From NCBI GenBank assembly GCA_949316235.1, contig OX438755.1, positions 20,421,151 to 20,485,150 on the forward strand: a DNA stretch of 64,000 bases. Direction: 5' to 3'. Below are positions 39,976-51,070 of this stretch, in pieces (the first letter of the stretch is position 1; each line of letters begins with the position of its first letter). The position numbers and the translations under genes are program-made. Below the pieces are notes generated by a model, which was given only the letters and a program-made list of their open reading frames with translations, was not told the origin of the DNA and did not search any database. Origin of the DNA: Oegoconia quadripuncta (taxonomy: Eukaryota; Arthropoda; Insecta; Lepidoptera; Autostichidae).

Positions 39976-40408
39976 TATCTCTATTCATTGATGCTACAAT
40001 GTCTTATTTTTAGGCATTTGTGTCGGTTCGATTTTCGGCTGAGGCATGCGCCTATTCAAACACTACACTAAAGTGTAAGCTTGAGTTTTTATTATTATTT
40101 TCAACAGTGTCTCAAGTGTTAACTCAAGTGCGATCTCAACTTCGAGATCGATTTATTAATACCGGATTTCATTCATTTTCACTCCTTTAGCAGCCGGTTG
40201 CGTGTTTGTTAAGCCTTCACCTTTTTATCGAGGTCGCCTCTTCAAATGGTACTCGGGTACTTATCTTGCAGAGATTATTAATTATTATACTAGAATAAAC
40301 TCTGCGTAGGTAATTTAGGTATGGTCATTCGCGGATGCTGTACATCTAAAGTACAATCGGCGTCATAGTAATCCATACAGAGCTGTTTTTGTGAATAATT
40401 GTAGAGCT
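39976..40408. other. unassigned sequence
   Basis: 40015-40055 (GCATTTGTGTCGGTTCGATT, then TTCGGCTGAGGCA) looks like the B-box segment of the 13499-15618 terminal repeat, without the rest. No gene. Confidence 0.45.
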
Positions 40409-40966
40409 GGGGGTCTACTCTCTAACGAAAATACTTGGACGCCACAAGTTAATACGGGACGCAAGGAAGTTATTTACTTAGTTATGTATTATTATATGTT
40501 ATTCTAATCCGGTTAAACTTATTTATTGCGTTGAATAGCGAGATATTCTCTGAGCTAGGAAGCCGCCCGCTCTGAGAAGCCTCGATGAGACACGCCGACA
40601 GGTCTTGGACTATAGGCGTTTTGTCTCAGGGCTCTAGGGTCCCATCGTCTCGACCCCAACCGGTACCAACACGTAACCTTCCTGTAGATCCTGGTATTTA
40701 CGTGATTTTTTTAACTCGGCACTCGCAGCGGCCGCGCCCGTCACCTCCGCAGTCGCACGCAGGTGCGGTGGGCGCTAGCGTGTCCACGCAAGTTACATCC
40801 CATACGAGGAAATTGCCTTCTCTCCACGCTACATGTGAAACTCCATCGGGCCTCTTACCATCCGATCGAACGATTCCGCAAGGAAGTTATGCAAATAAAG
40901 GATTCTAAAGGAAAAAGTCCGAAGTTACGGCCTTCCGAAGCTATTTTCGTTAGGGAGTAGATCCCC
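40409..40966. mobile_element. TIR element GGGGGTCTACTCTCTAACG, split by a LINE
   Basis: Left end GGGGGTCTACTCTCTAACGA, right end complement TTCGTTAGGGAGTAGATCCCC. Between them 40474-40876 is a LINE insertion. The same element without this insertion is at 62734-63329. Class unassigned; no transposase. Confidence 0.75.
40474..40876 (-). pseudogene. LINE C-terminal KRPDG domain, with 14-bp target duplication
   Basis: CGCAAGGAAGTTAT flanks at 40460-40473 and 40877-40890, so this is a 5'-truncated LINE inserted here. On the minus strand: [34 protein letters not shown], then after a frameshift KYQDLQEGYVLVPVGVETMG, P, a stop, and in another frame LAIQRNK and stop. It matches the 60997-61467 protein motif by motif ([34 protein letters not shown]). 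This shows the domain ends the LINE reading frame, about 60 bp before the 3' end. Confidence 0.85.
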
Positions 40967-41285
40967 TGTGATGTGTGGGTTCGGCACGTAACAATCGGAA
41001 ATCGTCAAATTGTTTCTATAGTGTTAAGGAATATTTAGAATTTAAAAAATAATTAGATGATATTAAGTGATAATACGAATTGTTGAAAAGTATCTGATAC
41101 ATTAGTAATTAAACGGAACCTGAAACCATTTGCACACCTGCATGAAGGTTGAACTCATTGTGGACGAACTATTACTGTGTTCTGGCAAATAAACTATTTG
41201 TATTTGTTGTATTTGTTACTGTGGAGTAATGTCTTAAGAGGGTTTTTTCACACGACTTTCCATACAACCGCCATACAACAACATA
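40967..41285. other. unassigned sequence
   Basis: Includes TGTATTTGTTGTATTTGTTA at 41200-41219, possibly a LINE tail. No gene. Confidence 0.4.
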
Positions 41286-41624
41286 ACCGCTTCCTTGGCT
41301 CAATGTAAACAACATTGGGTTTACGATTCGGAAGTCGCGGGTTCGATCCCCAGCGGGGTACCTACATGTTTAAGTACTCGGTTTGGTTGGTGGCATTGGG
41401 CATTTTAAATATCCGCCTGGCTAGCTACCACCATCTTATCTAAATCTGCCGCCAAGCAGCAATGTTAATAGCACTGTTGTGTTCCGGTTGTCAGAGATAA
41501 GATAGCCGGTCCCCCAAATGTGTTGGAGTTTCCGGGTCAGTACGCTTCCACCTTCGACCTCATCTTCACTTAACATCAGGTGTGATTGAGGTCAAGTACG
41601 AACCCGTTATGCATAAAAAAAAAC
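41286..41624 (+). mobile_element. SINE A, full length
   Basis: Head CCGCTTCCTTGGCTCAATG, B box GGGTTCGATCCCC, tail ATGCATAAAAAAAAA. Confidence 0.93.
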
Positions 41625-42224
41625 TTTTTAGCCGCATTTTTTTTAATGAATGATCGAGATAACCAGATAATTAATGCACACAATTAACAATTAGATAAGC
41701 GTTGGTCATTTTTTAGACAAATTACTTTAATTATTAGTTTGTTCCTGTTAAATGTAATCTAGTTTCCTTTAGTTTGTTAGTTTTAGTAAACAAATTGACT
41801 TATCGTATTATTATTTTATTTTTTTCATCGATAATTAAATCCAACCATATCGCAGTGGGTACACGGGTACAGGAATTACCCCTAGACCCACCGGTGGGTG
41901 AAGCCAGTGGGTGCACGGGTCGCGCGCGAATATACCGATTCTAATAAAAAACATTATACATATACGCAGGATACATTATATCAAAGAAGGCAGTAGAAAA
42001 CATTTTCAATCTATTAAATGTAAAAGAATATATTGCATTTTTTCTGTTACTATGGAAAACATAAAATCCCTCTAATTTAGTAGTTCTACTCTTATTCGAA
42101 AATATTCTCTAGATACTAACTTTTTAGATAATACCTGCTTCATGTTTATGAAATTTCATTAGAAACGGTTTATTCATTGAAAGTTTGTATGGAATACCGT
42201 ACGAAATAAACCCTCTTTACAAAC
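41625..42224. other. unassigned sequence
   Basis: 41860-41935 has GTGGGTACACGGGTACAG and GTGGGTGCACGGGTCGCG, a short imperfect direct repeat. No gene. Confidence 0.45.
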
Positions 42225-42310
42225 AAACAAACAAAATATTCTTTATTGTACAACAATAAGAAACATAAGAAAAATAAGAAAGAGGGGATGGTACAATTTG
42301 GCGGGCTTAT
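42225..42310 (-). mobile_element. LINE 3' tail (TTTG)n
   Basis: AAACAAACAAACAAAATATT, CTTTATTGTACAACAATAAG, GTACAATTTGGCGGGCTTAT; the last block recurs at 55076 after another tail. Confidence 0.65.
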
Positions 42311-42314
42311 CACT

Positions 42315-42413
42315 AAAACTGACTTACTGAGATCGCGTGCTTCATCTCCGACCACATCGTCACTTTCCATCAGGTGAGATTGTGGTCAAACGCGAATCCA
42401 GTCAATCATAAAA
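42315..42413 (+). mobile_element. Jockey-like LINE 3' tail
   Basis: GAGATCGCGTGCTTCATCTC, CACATCGTCACTTTCCATCA, GTCAAACGCGAATCCAGTCA then AAAAAAAAAA. Complement of 20783-20870, the 3' end of the LINE at 20783-21480. Confidence 0.85.
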
Positions 42414-42863
42414 AAAAAAACCTTTGGATTAGGAAGCATTACGCACATGATAAGTATATGTAGGTAGCGTGCGCGGTAAACTAATTATAATAAAATAAAT
42501 AAATCACCCATAGAATAGAATAGAATACATTTATTTGCAATGATTAGGGTAAGTAAATTAGTTGGTAAAATAGCATAAATTGTATCACCTAAGTCAGCCA
42601 TATACAATAGCATGCAAAATTATAATTAGCCTGTCCTTCACTAAACAATAAAACAATAAACACAAAACAATTTACACAAATAGCATGTCCATCTTGATTA
42701 AATTGATTTTCTAGTTAATTAAGTCACAATTTAGAGGAATAACGTCTTAACTATTTATTACAATTTAATTAAAATATGTCTGCAATTAATTTATAATTAT
42801 TGATTCAATTCATCGTCAAGCATATAAATACATACGTTAATTGAAAACATACAAACATACATT
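42414..42863. other. unassigned sequence
   Basis: AGAATAGAATAGAATACATT at 42514 is the reverse of a LINE tail. No gene. Confidence 0.45.
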
Positions 42864-43092
42864 GACGACCGGTTGGTGTAGTGGATAGTGACCCTGTCAG
42901 CGAAACCAACGGTTGCGGGTTCGAATCCCGCTACGGGTAAATGTTTGTGTGATGAATATGAACATTTATTCCTGAGTCATGGATGTTTGTTTATTTATGT
43001 ATGTTTATCCGTTATCTAGTATCCATAGTACAAGATTTGCTTAGTTTGGGACTAGATGATTGGTGTAAGTGTCCCAAATATTTATTTATTTA
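42864..43092 (+). mobile_element. SINE B variant, full length
   Basis: GACGACCGGTTGGTGTAGTG, GCGGGTTCGAATCCCGCTAC, GGTAAATGTTTGTGTGATGA, TTATCCGTTATCTAGTATCC, TTTGGGACTAGATGATTGG, tail TATTTATTTATTTATTA. Shares its head with SINE B but has a different 3' body. Confidence 0.9.
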
Positions 43093-43496
43093 TTATTTTT
43101 TTTATTATACATACATAACATATATAAAAAATAATACATATAATATATACCCATATATACCCCTTTACTCTACAGTTTGAGATAAAATCGTTTGATATGT
43201 TTACAGATGCCCTTCTCCACAGAGTTAGACAGTTGAATGACTTGATGTCATGATAGCCCTAAATTCCTTAGATACCGGTTTATACAAGGAAGGAAAACAT
43301 CCATGGTCTTGGACATGTAGATTTTAAGGAAAAGTAAACATTTCTAAATCCTACATAATTTTATCTAACAATCACTGTCCTGTCCTGTCATTTTATTATT
43401 TTGTTATTGCGTGTTCCACTAAATAATGGTTTCTTCTTCTTATTTTTGAGGATGGCAAGCAGTCAACCTCACTGTCGAGGGACATTACTGCCAGTT
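43093..43496. other. unassigned sequence
   Basis: No gene recognised. Confidence 0.45.
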
Positions 43497-43797
43497 TCGA
43501 GTGAAAAATTTTATTTCTCTTATTTCTTCAGTTTACAAGTCAGTCTCAGTCAAAACAAGTAATTCGTCGTATACTTACTTGGCGTATACAGATTCTAGTC
43601 TTTGTCAAGTCATTCTTCAGTAAAGTGGCAGAATGCTTTACGAATGATTTTGTCGGCTTCTTGTGGGAACCCGAAAGCTTCGTTAAGTACTTTGTACACC
43701 ATCACTGACTTTTGCTGCACAACATTCCTCAGAATGCATAAATTATTCGAAATACAAAGATGTAACATCACTTGCTGAGTTCTCGCCAAAAAGCCGC
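43497..43797 (-). mobile_element. element E, 3'-truncated
   Basis: Minus copy from GCGGCTTTTTGGCGAGAACT (43797) to the ACTGAAGAAATAAGAGAAAT block (43514). The poly(A) end is missing. More diverged than the other copies. Confidence 0.85.
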
Positions 43798-45701
43798 AGT
43801 AATAATAGAGAATGCTGTCACTATTAATATGTTATTTGCATTAACTTTGAAATACACACACACACACTCATATACACACAAAATACACACATATAATGGT
43901 GAGTTCCCACTATTTCTACCATAAACTCCTACCAGTAGCACAGAATTAATATAGTGTAGATTAGCTGCTTGTAAAGCGTTCACTTTTACGTTGTTCGGTT
44001 CCATTGCAATGTTATAAGTAATGCATAAGTTTTGTCTAAAAATGTGAATCCTATCCTAGTCGTAAAAATCATTTTACCGTGGCATTGTATCATTGAGAGC
44101 TGTGAATTCTGTGAAATAAAAAAAAGTTAAAATTTTCCTTGAGAGAAATTCAAGTTTGTATTTATAGTCTAGTGACATTCAGTGGGTACATGTGAAAGAA
44201 GCTGAATTTCCTTTTTATCCATATGGGGAGAATATCACTTATCTATCAGTGACAAGTCAAATAAACGTTTCATAGCAATCCGGAAGTTTGTTTCTATTTT
44301 CTTATTAAACCTATACAACATGAATACTGACTGACAGGCTTAAATCCTATTAATTATTACGTTGAAATAAATGCTTGATTTTTGAGTGTATTTTATCTTT
44401 GTGCTTTTTTCTCCAATCTGAGCTAAATGGTTAAGCGCCTGTACAAAATTATATAGCAAGACATAATCACATAAAAGAGTAATTGCCATTAAATACTGTC
44501 AGGCAAATTTTAGTGTTCCATACCGAAAATTACAAAACCGAACTCATATATATATTTCGCGTCGGTGTCTGTTCGTTTGCCACCGCCATTTATTTGAAAA
44601 ACTGTTTGACATAGACTATGGTAATTTGCTATAGATATAGGTTCAAATAACGATTTATAGTCTTGAAAAAAGTAAAAAAATTGTTGTCCACAACAATTCC
44701 TCTCTAAATATATCCGACACCTCTCTAAATACATATAAGAAAATTCTGGACCAATTATGAACATTAGCAAATAGCCATAGATTGAAGAAGCCTTCATTCA
44801 TTGCCCGAGTCCCGCTTTACTAAGCATTCCGGGACTGAGTCGTCAACGTGATAAAATGTCCAGTGGACGAATTGTTTAATGGTCATTGTTTGGGAACTGA
44901 GCATGCTTTGGCGACCGATGACCTATTCACCTTTCAGAGATTCTATTGAAGGAGCCTATGGCTGTATGGTTTATGAAAAATTAGACACTGAATATACAGA
45001 ATACACATTACCAGAATTCCGAATCGCACCCGGCTATTTTTGAGGTTCCATACCTCAAAAAGTATGAGAGTAGAAGAAAAGAATTTTATTGAGACATCCC
45101 ATATAAAGATAGACTTCTCGATGCCCTGTAATCTTAAATGTTGTATGAAGAGAGGTAGAGGCACAACCGAAGGAATGTGAAATACGTAAAATCATTAATT
45201 TCCAATCTTGTGTGGAATTATTACGGAACAAACATTATTTGCGGTTAATATCATTAGATCGTCTTAATAACTAAACACACAGTTAAGTTTGTCGGCTTAA
45301 GGGGTTAGATGGTATTAATAGTAATGCTAACATCATAGCAACGAAACCCTCAGAGCATAAATCCTACTCGCACTTGGCCGTCTTTATCAAACAGATAAAA
45401 AGTAACAGTGGAATCATTGCAAAGGTATTCAAACAAATGGGAGCAAGCCAAACCATGAGACGATATGAAAGATAACCAAACGTTATCAGAATCAGCTCTG
45501 GTGAACTAATAAGGAATTAGATAAAACTCGATGTCATCATATTCAGTCAGGACGGCCAATGCTGAACATAGGGTTCTCATAGATTTGCAAAGCGGGCTGC
45601 ATCCAGCGATTTATCAGGTTTTCATCCTTCTATATTGAAGGATGGACACCTGATCAATCGCTGTACTGAAACATATCAGTGAAAGAAGGCAGTCAATTTA
45701 T
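43798..45701. other. unassigned sequence, 1.9 kb
   Basis: No gene recognised. (CA)-rich stretch 43852-43890. 45558-45612 carries a LINE block (GGGCTGCATCCAGCGATTTA). Frames of 73-95 aa have no known motif. Confidence 0.5.
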
Positions 45702-46203
45702 AAGTTGAAGTAGCAGCAGATAGGGATTGTAAATGGAGATAGTCTGTGCTTAAGGATCTCCGACTGAACTAAATGCAATAAAACTCAAGGAGCTGAACTG
45801 AAGGGTCTTTATATCTGCACTCGGACAAGTAAATCAACAAACTGACAAAAATCATAAAAAACAAAGCAATATCAAAATTAGTATAAAAGTAAACTATCTA
45901 GAAAAGGTTAGCTGCGTGAAGCTGCCAGTCACCAACAGGGATAGGGCACAGCGTGTCGAACTGATATCCAATGTGGTTTATAAATTCTGTCCTCCTGGTT
46001 ATTACGTAGTCTATGGTTCTAGAACCATATTTATATATAGAATATATATGGACAGAACAGACTGCAAGGTGTCCTCTTGGTTATTACGTATTCTATGGTT
46101 CTAGAACCATATTTATATGTAGGACAGCACTTATAAACAAACAATGGATATCGGTTTGACGCGCTATGTGCCCGATCCCTATCTGCTGCTACTTCAGCTT
46201 ACT
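45702..46203. repeat. 502-bp inverted-repeat element
   Basis: GAAGTAGCAGCAGATAGGGAT near 45710 pairs with ATCCCTATCTGCTGCTACTT (46176-46196), and GGGCACAGCGTGTCGAACTG (45944) with its approximate complement at 46155. A 40-bp core TTGGTTATTACGTA with GGTTCTAGAACC is duplicated at 45998 and 46079. No coding support. Confidence 0.75.
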
Positions 46204-46496
46204 AATTCACTGACTTGTTTCACTGAAGTGTTTCACTACAACATGAAAAGACTCAGGAATGAAAAAGTCAGTAGAAGAACAAATGTGAACGACGGGCCAG
46301 TGGACCAAAGTTAGAATAGCATTGTGGAAACACCTGTATTGTTTAATCATGGATACGTCGCACTGGAAAATGACGAGGTTTTTACCCGACAGCTCCAAAA
46401 AGGAGACTAATACCGCTTACCGCTATAGGTGAGGATCCACACTGAGCGATGGCCCATTTGTGGTACAGATACACATACTACTCTGTGTAAAAAATA

Positions 46497-47778
46497 TCGG
46501 GAATATGTCAATAAAAAGACCCGCGTAAAAGAGGTCGTTCTAATTTTTTTACTGCATGTTGGTAGCACTGTACTGATTTAGCGCGCAAAATTTGAGCGGG
46601 ATCTGTCATTTAATTTGTTTTAAACTACACTTTTTGTTGGTCATAGTTTTGAGTCCTCGGCGATTTTTACAATGGAAAATATTGTTGAACAAAGAGTGTG
46701 CCTTAAATTTTGTGTTTCAAATGATATTTCATGTGGTGAATCACTAAAAATGTTGCGAAATACCTACGGCGAATCGTGTATATCGAAAACAAGGGCTTAT
46801 GAATGGTATAAGGCTTTTAAAGAAGGCCGAGAAGTAGTAGTAGACTTGCCTCGTTCTGGTAGACCTTCAACCGCTACGACCAAAGAAAACATCGACAGAA
46901 TCAAGAAGCTAGTGCTCGAAAATCGACGCATGAGTCTGAGAGAGTTGGCTAGTGAGGTGAACATATCTTTTAAGTCCGTCCACAACATTCTCATTGACAT
47001 TTTAGGCATGAAACGCGTCGCCGCTCGACTAGTTCCAAAAGAGCTCAATTTTGTTCAAAAAGCGCAGCGAAAGCATGTCGCTGAAGACATGGTTTCCCGA
47101 GCTTCTACGGATCCTACCTTTATGAAACGTATAATAACTGGCGACGAGACATGGGTTTATGAGTACGACATGCAAACAAGCCAACAGTCTTCAGAATGGC
47201 GTCTCGAAAACGAGCCGAAACCCAAAAAACCGCGGCAAAGTCGCTCCAAAATCAAGGTGATGCTGACAGTTTTTTTTGACTACCGTGGTGTGGTTCACTC
47301 CGAATTCCTTCCAGAGGGAGAAACAGTGAATAAAGAATATTATTTAGGCATCATGAAGCGTTTGCGTGAGAGTATCCGCCGAAAACGTCCAGATTTGTGG
47401 CAACACAACTCATGGATGCTGCACCATGATAATGCACCATCACACACAGCCATTATAGTGAAAGAGTTTTTAGCGAAAAATTCAACAAAAGTTCTCGACC
47501 AAGCACCGTATTCACCTGATATGGCTCCGTCTGACTTTTTTTTATTTCTCAAGTTAAAATTACCACTTCGAGGAAAACGTTTTGAGTCGATAGAAGCCAT
47601 AAAAGAAAATTCGCTGAATGAGCTAAAGGCCATACCGCAAATAGCCTATGAAAAATGTATGGAAGACTGGGTGAAGCGGTGGAGATGTTGTATTGCAAGC
47701 GATGGGGCCTACTTTGAAGGCGATAAAATAAATTTAGATGAATAATTTGTATTTTTTGTTTTATTGACAAATTCCCGA
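46497..47778 (+). mobile_element. complete mariner element
   Basis: 1282 bp, flanked by TA at 46495-46496 and 47779-47780. Terminal repeats TCGGGAATATGTCAATAAAA and the complement of TTTATTGACAAATTCCCGA, about 20 bp with one mismatch. 175 bp before the gene and 33 bp after it, the usual mariner plan. No deletion seen. Only one copy in the window. Confidence 0.96.
46672..47745 (+). CDS. mariner transposase (D,D34D), intact
   Basis: 357 aa. Cut-and-paste transposase. N-terminal paired HTH domain, about 1-115 (CLKFCVSNDISCGESLKMLR, TRAYEWYKAFKEGRE, GRPSTATTKENI, SVHNILID-LGM). The linker ARLVPKELN stands for the WVPHEL motif (121-126). Catalytic D158 in TGDETWVYEYD, D253 in HHDNAPSHTA and D288 in YSPDMAPSDFFLF; 34 residues lie between the last two. 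No stop, frameshift or missing catalytic residue; length is slightly above the usual 345-350. Start at 46672 (TTTACAATGG) gives the full HTH. Probably still able to code for an active enzyme, which the sequence alone cannot show. Subfamily not assigned. Confidence 0.97.
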   Translation: MENIVEQRVCLKFCVSNDISCGESLKMLRNTYGESCISKTRAYEWYKAFKEGREVVVDLPRSGRPSTATTKENIDRIKKLVLENRRMSLRELASEVNISFKSVHNILIDILGMKRVAARLVPKELNFVQKAQRKHVAEDMVSRASTDPTFMKRIITGDETWVYEYDMQTSQQSSEWRLENEPKPKKPRQSRSKIKVMLTVFFDYRGVVHSEFLPEGETVNKEYYLGIMKRLRESIRRKRPDLWQHNSWMLHHDNAPSHTAIIVKEFLAKNSTKVLDQAPYSPDMAPSDFFLFLKLKLPLRGKRFESIEAIKENSLNELKAIPQIAYEKCMEDWVKRWRCCIASDGAYFEGDKINLDE

Positions 47779-47879
47779 TACTTAGTACACTGAATGTACA
47801 ACTCTATTATAAGTTGTAACAGTTGTACTTAATTTTAGTTTATATTTTTATTACTGTGAAATAAGGCTACATTTTGTAA

Positions 47880-47975
47880 GAATAACACCAAGCAGGTTGC
47901 GTCGAATATTTTTGTATGTGTTTCTGTAATATGCAAATAAACGCTTTATCTATCTATCTATCTATCTATCTAATA
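47880..47975 (+). mobile_element. LINE 3' end, (ATCT)n tail
   Basis: GTGTTTCTGTAATATGCAAA then TAAACGCTTT and six ATCT units. Same tail type as 24749-25084 and 56745-56791. Confidence 0.7.
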
Positions 47976-47984
47976 CTTTTCGAG

Positions 47985-48140
47985 TGTATGTATGTAGATT
48001 GCTATGTTACCTTCTGTAGCCTAAACTCGACCGATTTTGAAGTGCAAGGTGTCGTTCGATTCGTCTTAATCTCTAGAGTGTCATTTTATGGTAAGAAATC
48101 CAATATGGCGCTTGCAAAATACAAAATATGCAGTCGGGTT
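47985..48140 (+). repeat. repeat F
   Basis: TATGTATGTAGATTGCTATG, TTCTGTAGCCTAAACTCGAC, AAGTGCAAGGTGTCGTTCGA, TTATGGTAAGAAATCCAATA, ATGCAGTCGGGTTTTTTGG. Confidence 0.75.
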
Positions 48141-48340
48141 TTTTGGTTTTGAAATAGGTACTTAAATAGTTATTTCTGATCTGCCTTCGGCTTTAGAAAC
48201 TATAAATTGAAAATATTAGATAATCCCGGAAAGATTATCATATCATCCAAATATACCAACCAACTGTTTAAATAAAACAAAACGGCTGAACCGATTTGCA
48301 TCGCATTTTCAAACATCGCTAAGGACCTCGCAACCATACA

Positions 48341-48661
48341 TCCGCCTCCGTGGCTCAATGTAAACAACATTGGGTTTACGAATTCGGAGGTCGCGGGTTC
48401 GATCCCCAGCGGCTTACATGTTTAAGTACTCGGTTTGGTTGGTGGTAGAGCATTTTAAATGTACGTCTGGCTAGCTACCACCATCTTATCTAAAGCTGCC
48501 GCCAAGCAGCAATGTTGTGTTCCGGTTGTCAAAGATAAGATAGCCACTCCCCCAAAAATGTGTTGGGGTTTCCGGGTCAGTACGCTTCCACCTTCGACCT
48601 CATCTTCACTTAATATCAACTGTGATGGAAGTCAAATACCAACCCGTTGTGCATAAAAAAA
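48341..48661 (+). mobile_element. SINE A, full length
   Basis: Head CCGCCTCCGTGGCTCAATG, tail GTGCATAAAAAAA. Small internal deletion before TGTTGTGTTCC. Confidence 0.92.
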
Positions 48662-48994
48662 TACATAACCGCGAGTGGATGATGAAGGATTCACCCTCGT
48701 CCAGAAAAAGCGGCGAAGGCAGTCGAGCCAAAATTGCCCAACTTCTTGCTGCGTGCTGCACCACCCACGACGGCGCTCTATCTGTCCCGCCTGCATCACA
48801 CCACCAGCGCGCAGAATGTAGAATATATTCGAATGAAAGCGAAGAACCTTGTGAAGGTGGATACACGAGACTCCAGCCACAACGTGCATTTTAAAACGCT
48901 TGTGGCGTGTCTTATAACCTGGACACTTTCACAAAGGAGGACTTCTGGCCGAAAGGAGTCATGTTCCGGCGGTTTCGTGTAACCCGCGAAATAG
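48662..48994. other. unassigned, overlapping frames
   Basis: Frames of 82-119 aa overlap on both strands. TLVACLITW-TLS and NLDTFTKEDFWPKGVMFRRF look like something once coding, perhaps the end of a LINE ORF1, but I cannot name it. Confidence 0.35.
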
Positions 48995-49250
48995 GACGCC
49001 AGACACTGCTGAACATAGGCCTCCCCATAGAATTCCAGAGTGACCGGTTAGCAGCGGTCTGCATCCAGCGATTTCCCTCAGATCTTTATCAGGTCGTCTG
49101 TTCATCTTGTGAGTGGACGTCATACACTGCAGCGTGGTCTCCACTCAAGAACTTTAATGCCCCACCGGCCCTTAATTTTCGAGCCATGTGCCCTGCCCAC
49201 CTGCCTGCGTTTTGGTTAATAAATAATTTGTTTATTTTCTCCCAAAGTCT
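48995..49250. repeat. LINE-derived fragment
   Basis: AACATAGGCCTCCCCATAGA, GGTCTGCATCCAGCGATTTC, GAGTGGACGTCATACACTGC, GGTCTCCACTCAAGAACTTT, in the order seen at 4562-4750. Confidence 0.6.
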
Positions 49251-50060
49251 GCGTTGGCGAAGTTAGAGAGTGCCGGTCTGGGGTCGCTCTAGTGAGTCAG
49301 GCGCTTCGAAATAGATGACGCTGCTGACACTGCGCTGGGAGCGCGAGATACACACTCTGCAGACCAGAATATGTCAAAGAAAACTGCTTGAAAACGTTGA
49401 AAGAGCTTCTTATAATTCACAATTCTTCTTATCACACTAATTCACAATTTTTCACTTTCACTTGGAACCTACCGCAATGTTCGAGGATGTGCTCGCTACT
49501 TCGATCTCTCTCAGTAGGTACCATCCTTTTATAACACAGAAACCGTCGGGTCCTGATCGGATGTCCAATAGAAGTACTGGAATTAATTATTATTATCCAA
49601 TCAGAACCCGCGGCGAGGTAAAATTCAGGCAAACCTACTTAGAAATAAGTGATTTCTTCTTTTAATTAAAAGAGCGCCTCTGGCGGACAATACATGCTTA
49701 TTGCGGTCGGTTCGACAGTGCTTCTATACAATTATCAACAGAAAAGTCAATAACAACAAAATCAATTAAAAATTATAAAATACAGCCTCTAATCATTATG
49801 CTCCTTAAGAGTATGTTAAAATTTTTGGTCACATAGGTACTTAATTATAACAAGTAAGAAACGAGTCTCTGATTATTTAAATTAATTGGATGAACAATTC
49901 GATGTGGAATATTTTCATGTTGAGTCATCATTAGCGGTAATCGCTTTTGCATAATGCCTAAGCAAATCTGTCCAATAAATCAATAGATAAACTACGTAAT
50001 TCCCTACGCGGGTTTGTTAATGGCATTTCATGGGACAGTTTAATTCCTAATGCGTGGCGG
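49251..50060. other. unassigned sequence
   Basis: No gene recognised. Confidence 0.5.
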
Positions 50061-50069
50061 ATGACTGTC

Positions 50070-50170
50070 ATTGTGAGCAGCAGCGTTATTGGTACGGCGT
50101 CTGTGAGCAGTGGCGTCATTGGCATGGGGTTTGTCGGTACCGGTAGCAGCGTCATTGGTGCAGGGTTATT
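50070..50170 (+). repeat. diverged copies of the 30-bp minisatellite
   Basis: GTGAGCAG-AGCGTTATTGGT occurs three to four times at about 30-bp spacing with changes; frame reads VSSSVIGTASVSSGVIGMGF. Related to 50660-51070. Confidence 0.7.
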
Positions 50171-50383
50171 ATTATTAAATACTAATTGTTTTGCTCCTCG
50201 TATCCTGACAGCTCCACCTTTGACGACCTCCTTAACGCCACAGAGACTGCTGTTAGAGTGGCTAACTTTTGGTCCAATAAAATTTTAAACTTGCCTCGAC
50301 ACGAAAAGAAGAAGAAGTGCAAGGTAAAATGTGCACAACTTTAAATATCAGCAGGTAGATAGACGATACATTTGAAAATAATT

Positions 50384-50466
50384 AAACTACCTATGCCAAT
50401 ACCTTCCACTTCACTCACCTAACATGCCCTATTTTTTTCCTGTCGGTAAAAAAACTCATCCAGTAT
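50384..50466 (+). repeat. short repeat H
   Basis: AAACTACCTATGCCAATACC, CACCTAACATGCCCTATTTT, AAAACTCATCCAGTATA. Confidence 0.8.
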
Positions 50467-50659
50467 AGTGCATTCCACAACTGAGGATCCCGAGTAGTAA
50501 TTGGCACGGCAGCTGATGGGCTTAAGCAAATTGTCTGTTTTAGACCAAAGGGGTACATCGTGATCAGATCCTAAATATTTAAAGAGGTTTTTAAGATAAG
50601 GTATTAATCGGATTGTGAAGTACATTATAAGAAGACTGAGGATATGCAAGTTACGCCGG

Positions 50660-51070
50660 AGGGGGTTTTGAATTGCAGCGTAATTAGTGCGGGGTATGTG
50701 AGTTGCAGCGTTATTGGTGCGGGGATTGTAAGTTGTATCGTTATTGGTGCGGGGTTTGTGAGTTGTAGCGGTATTGGTGCGGGGTTTGTAAGTTATAGCG
50801 TTATTGGTGCGGGGTTTGTGAGTTGTATCGTTATTGGTGCGGGGTTTGTGAGTTGTAGCGTTATTGTTGCGGGGTTTGTGAGTTATAGCGTTATTGGTGC
50901 GGTGTTTGTGAGTTGTAGCGTTATTGGTGCGGGGTTTGTGAGTTGTAGCGTTATTAGTGCGGGGTTTGTGAGTTGCAGCGTAATTAGTGCGGGGTTTGTG
51001 AGTTGTAGCGTTATTGGTGCGGGGTTTGTGCGTTGTAGCGTTATTGGTGCGGGGTTTGTGAGTTGTAGCA
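50660..51070 (+). repeat. 30-bp minisatellite, about 13.7 units
   Basis: Unit GGTGCGGGGTTTGTGAGTTG TAGCGTTATT, exactly 30 bp, so it has no frameshift. Plus frame (50644-51075, 143 aa) repeats GAGFVSCSVI; minus frame (51071-50883) repeats LQLTNPAPIT. Both are open because the unit lacks stops. No signal peptide or flanking domain. I do not call it a gene. Confidence 0.95.

Noticed and set aside
48606..48894. Mutually overlapping frames of 82-90 aa
   Set aside because: Opposite strands of the same GC-richer stretch; none has a known domain, and part lies in the SINE A tail.
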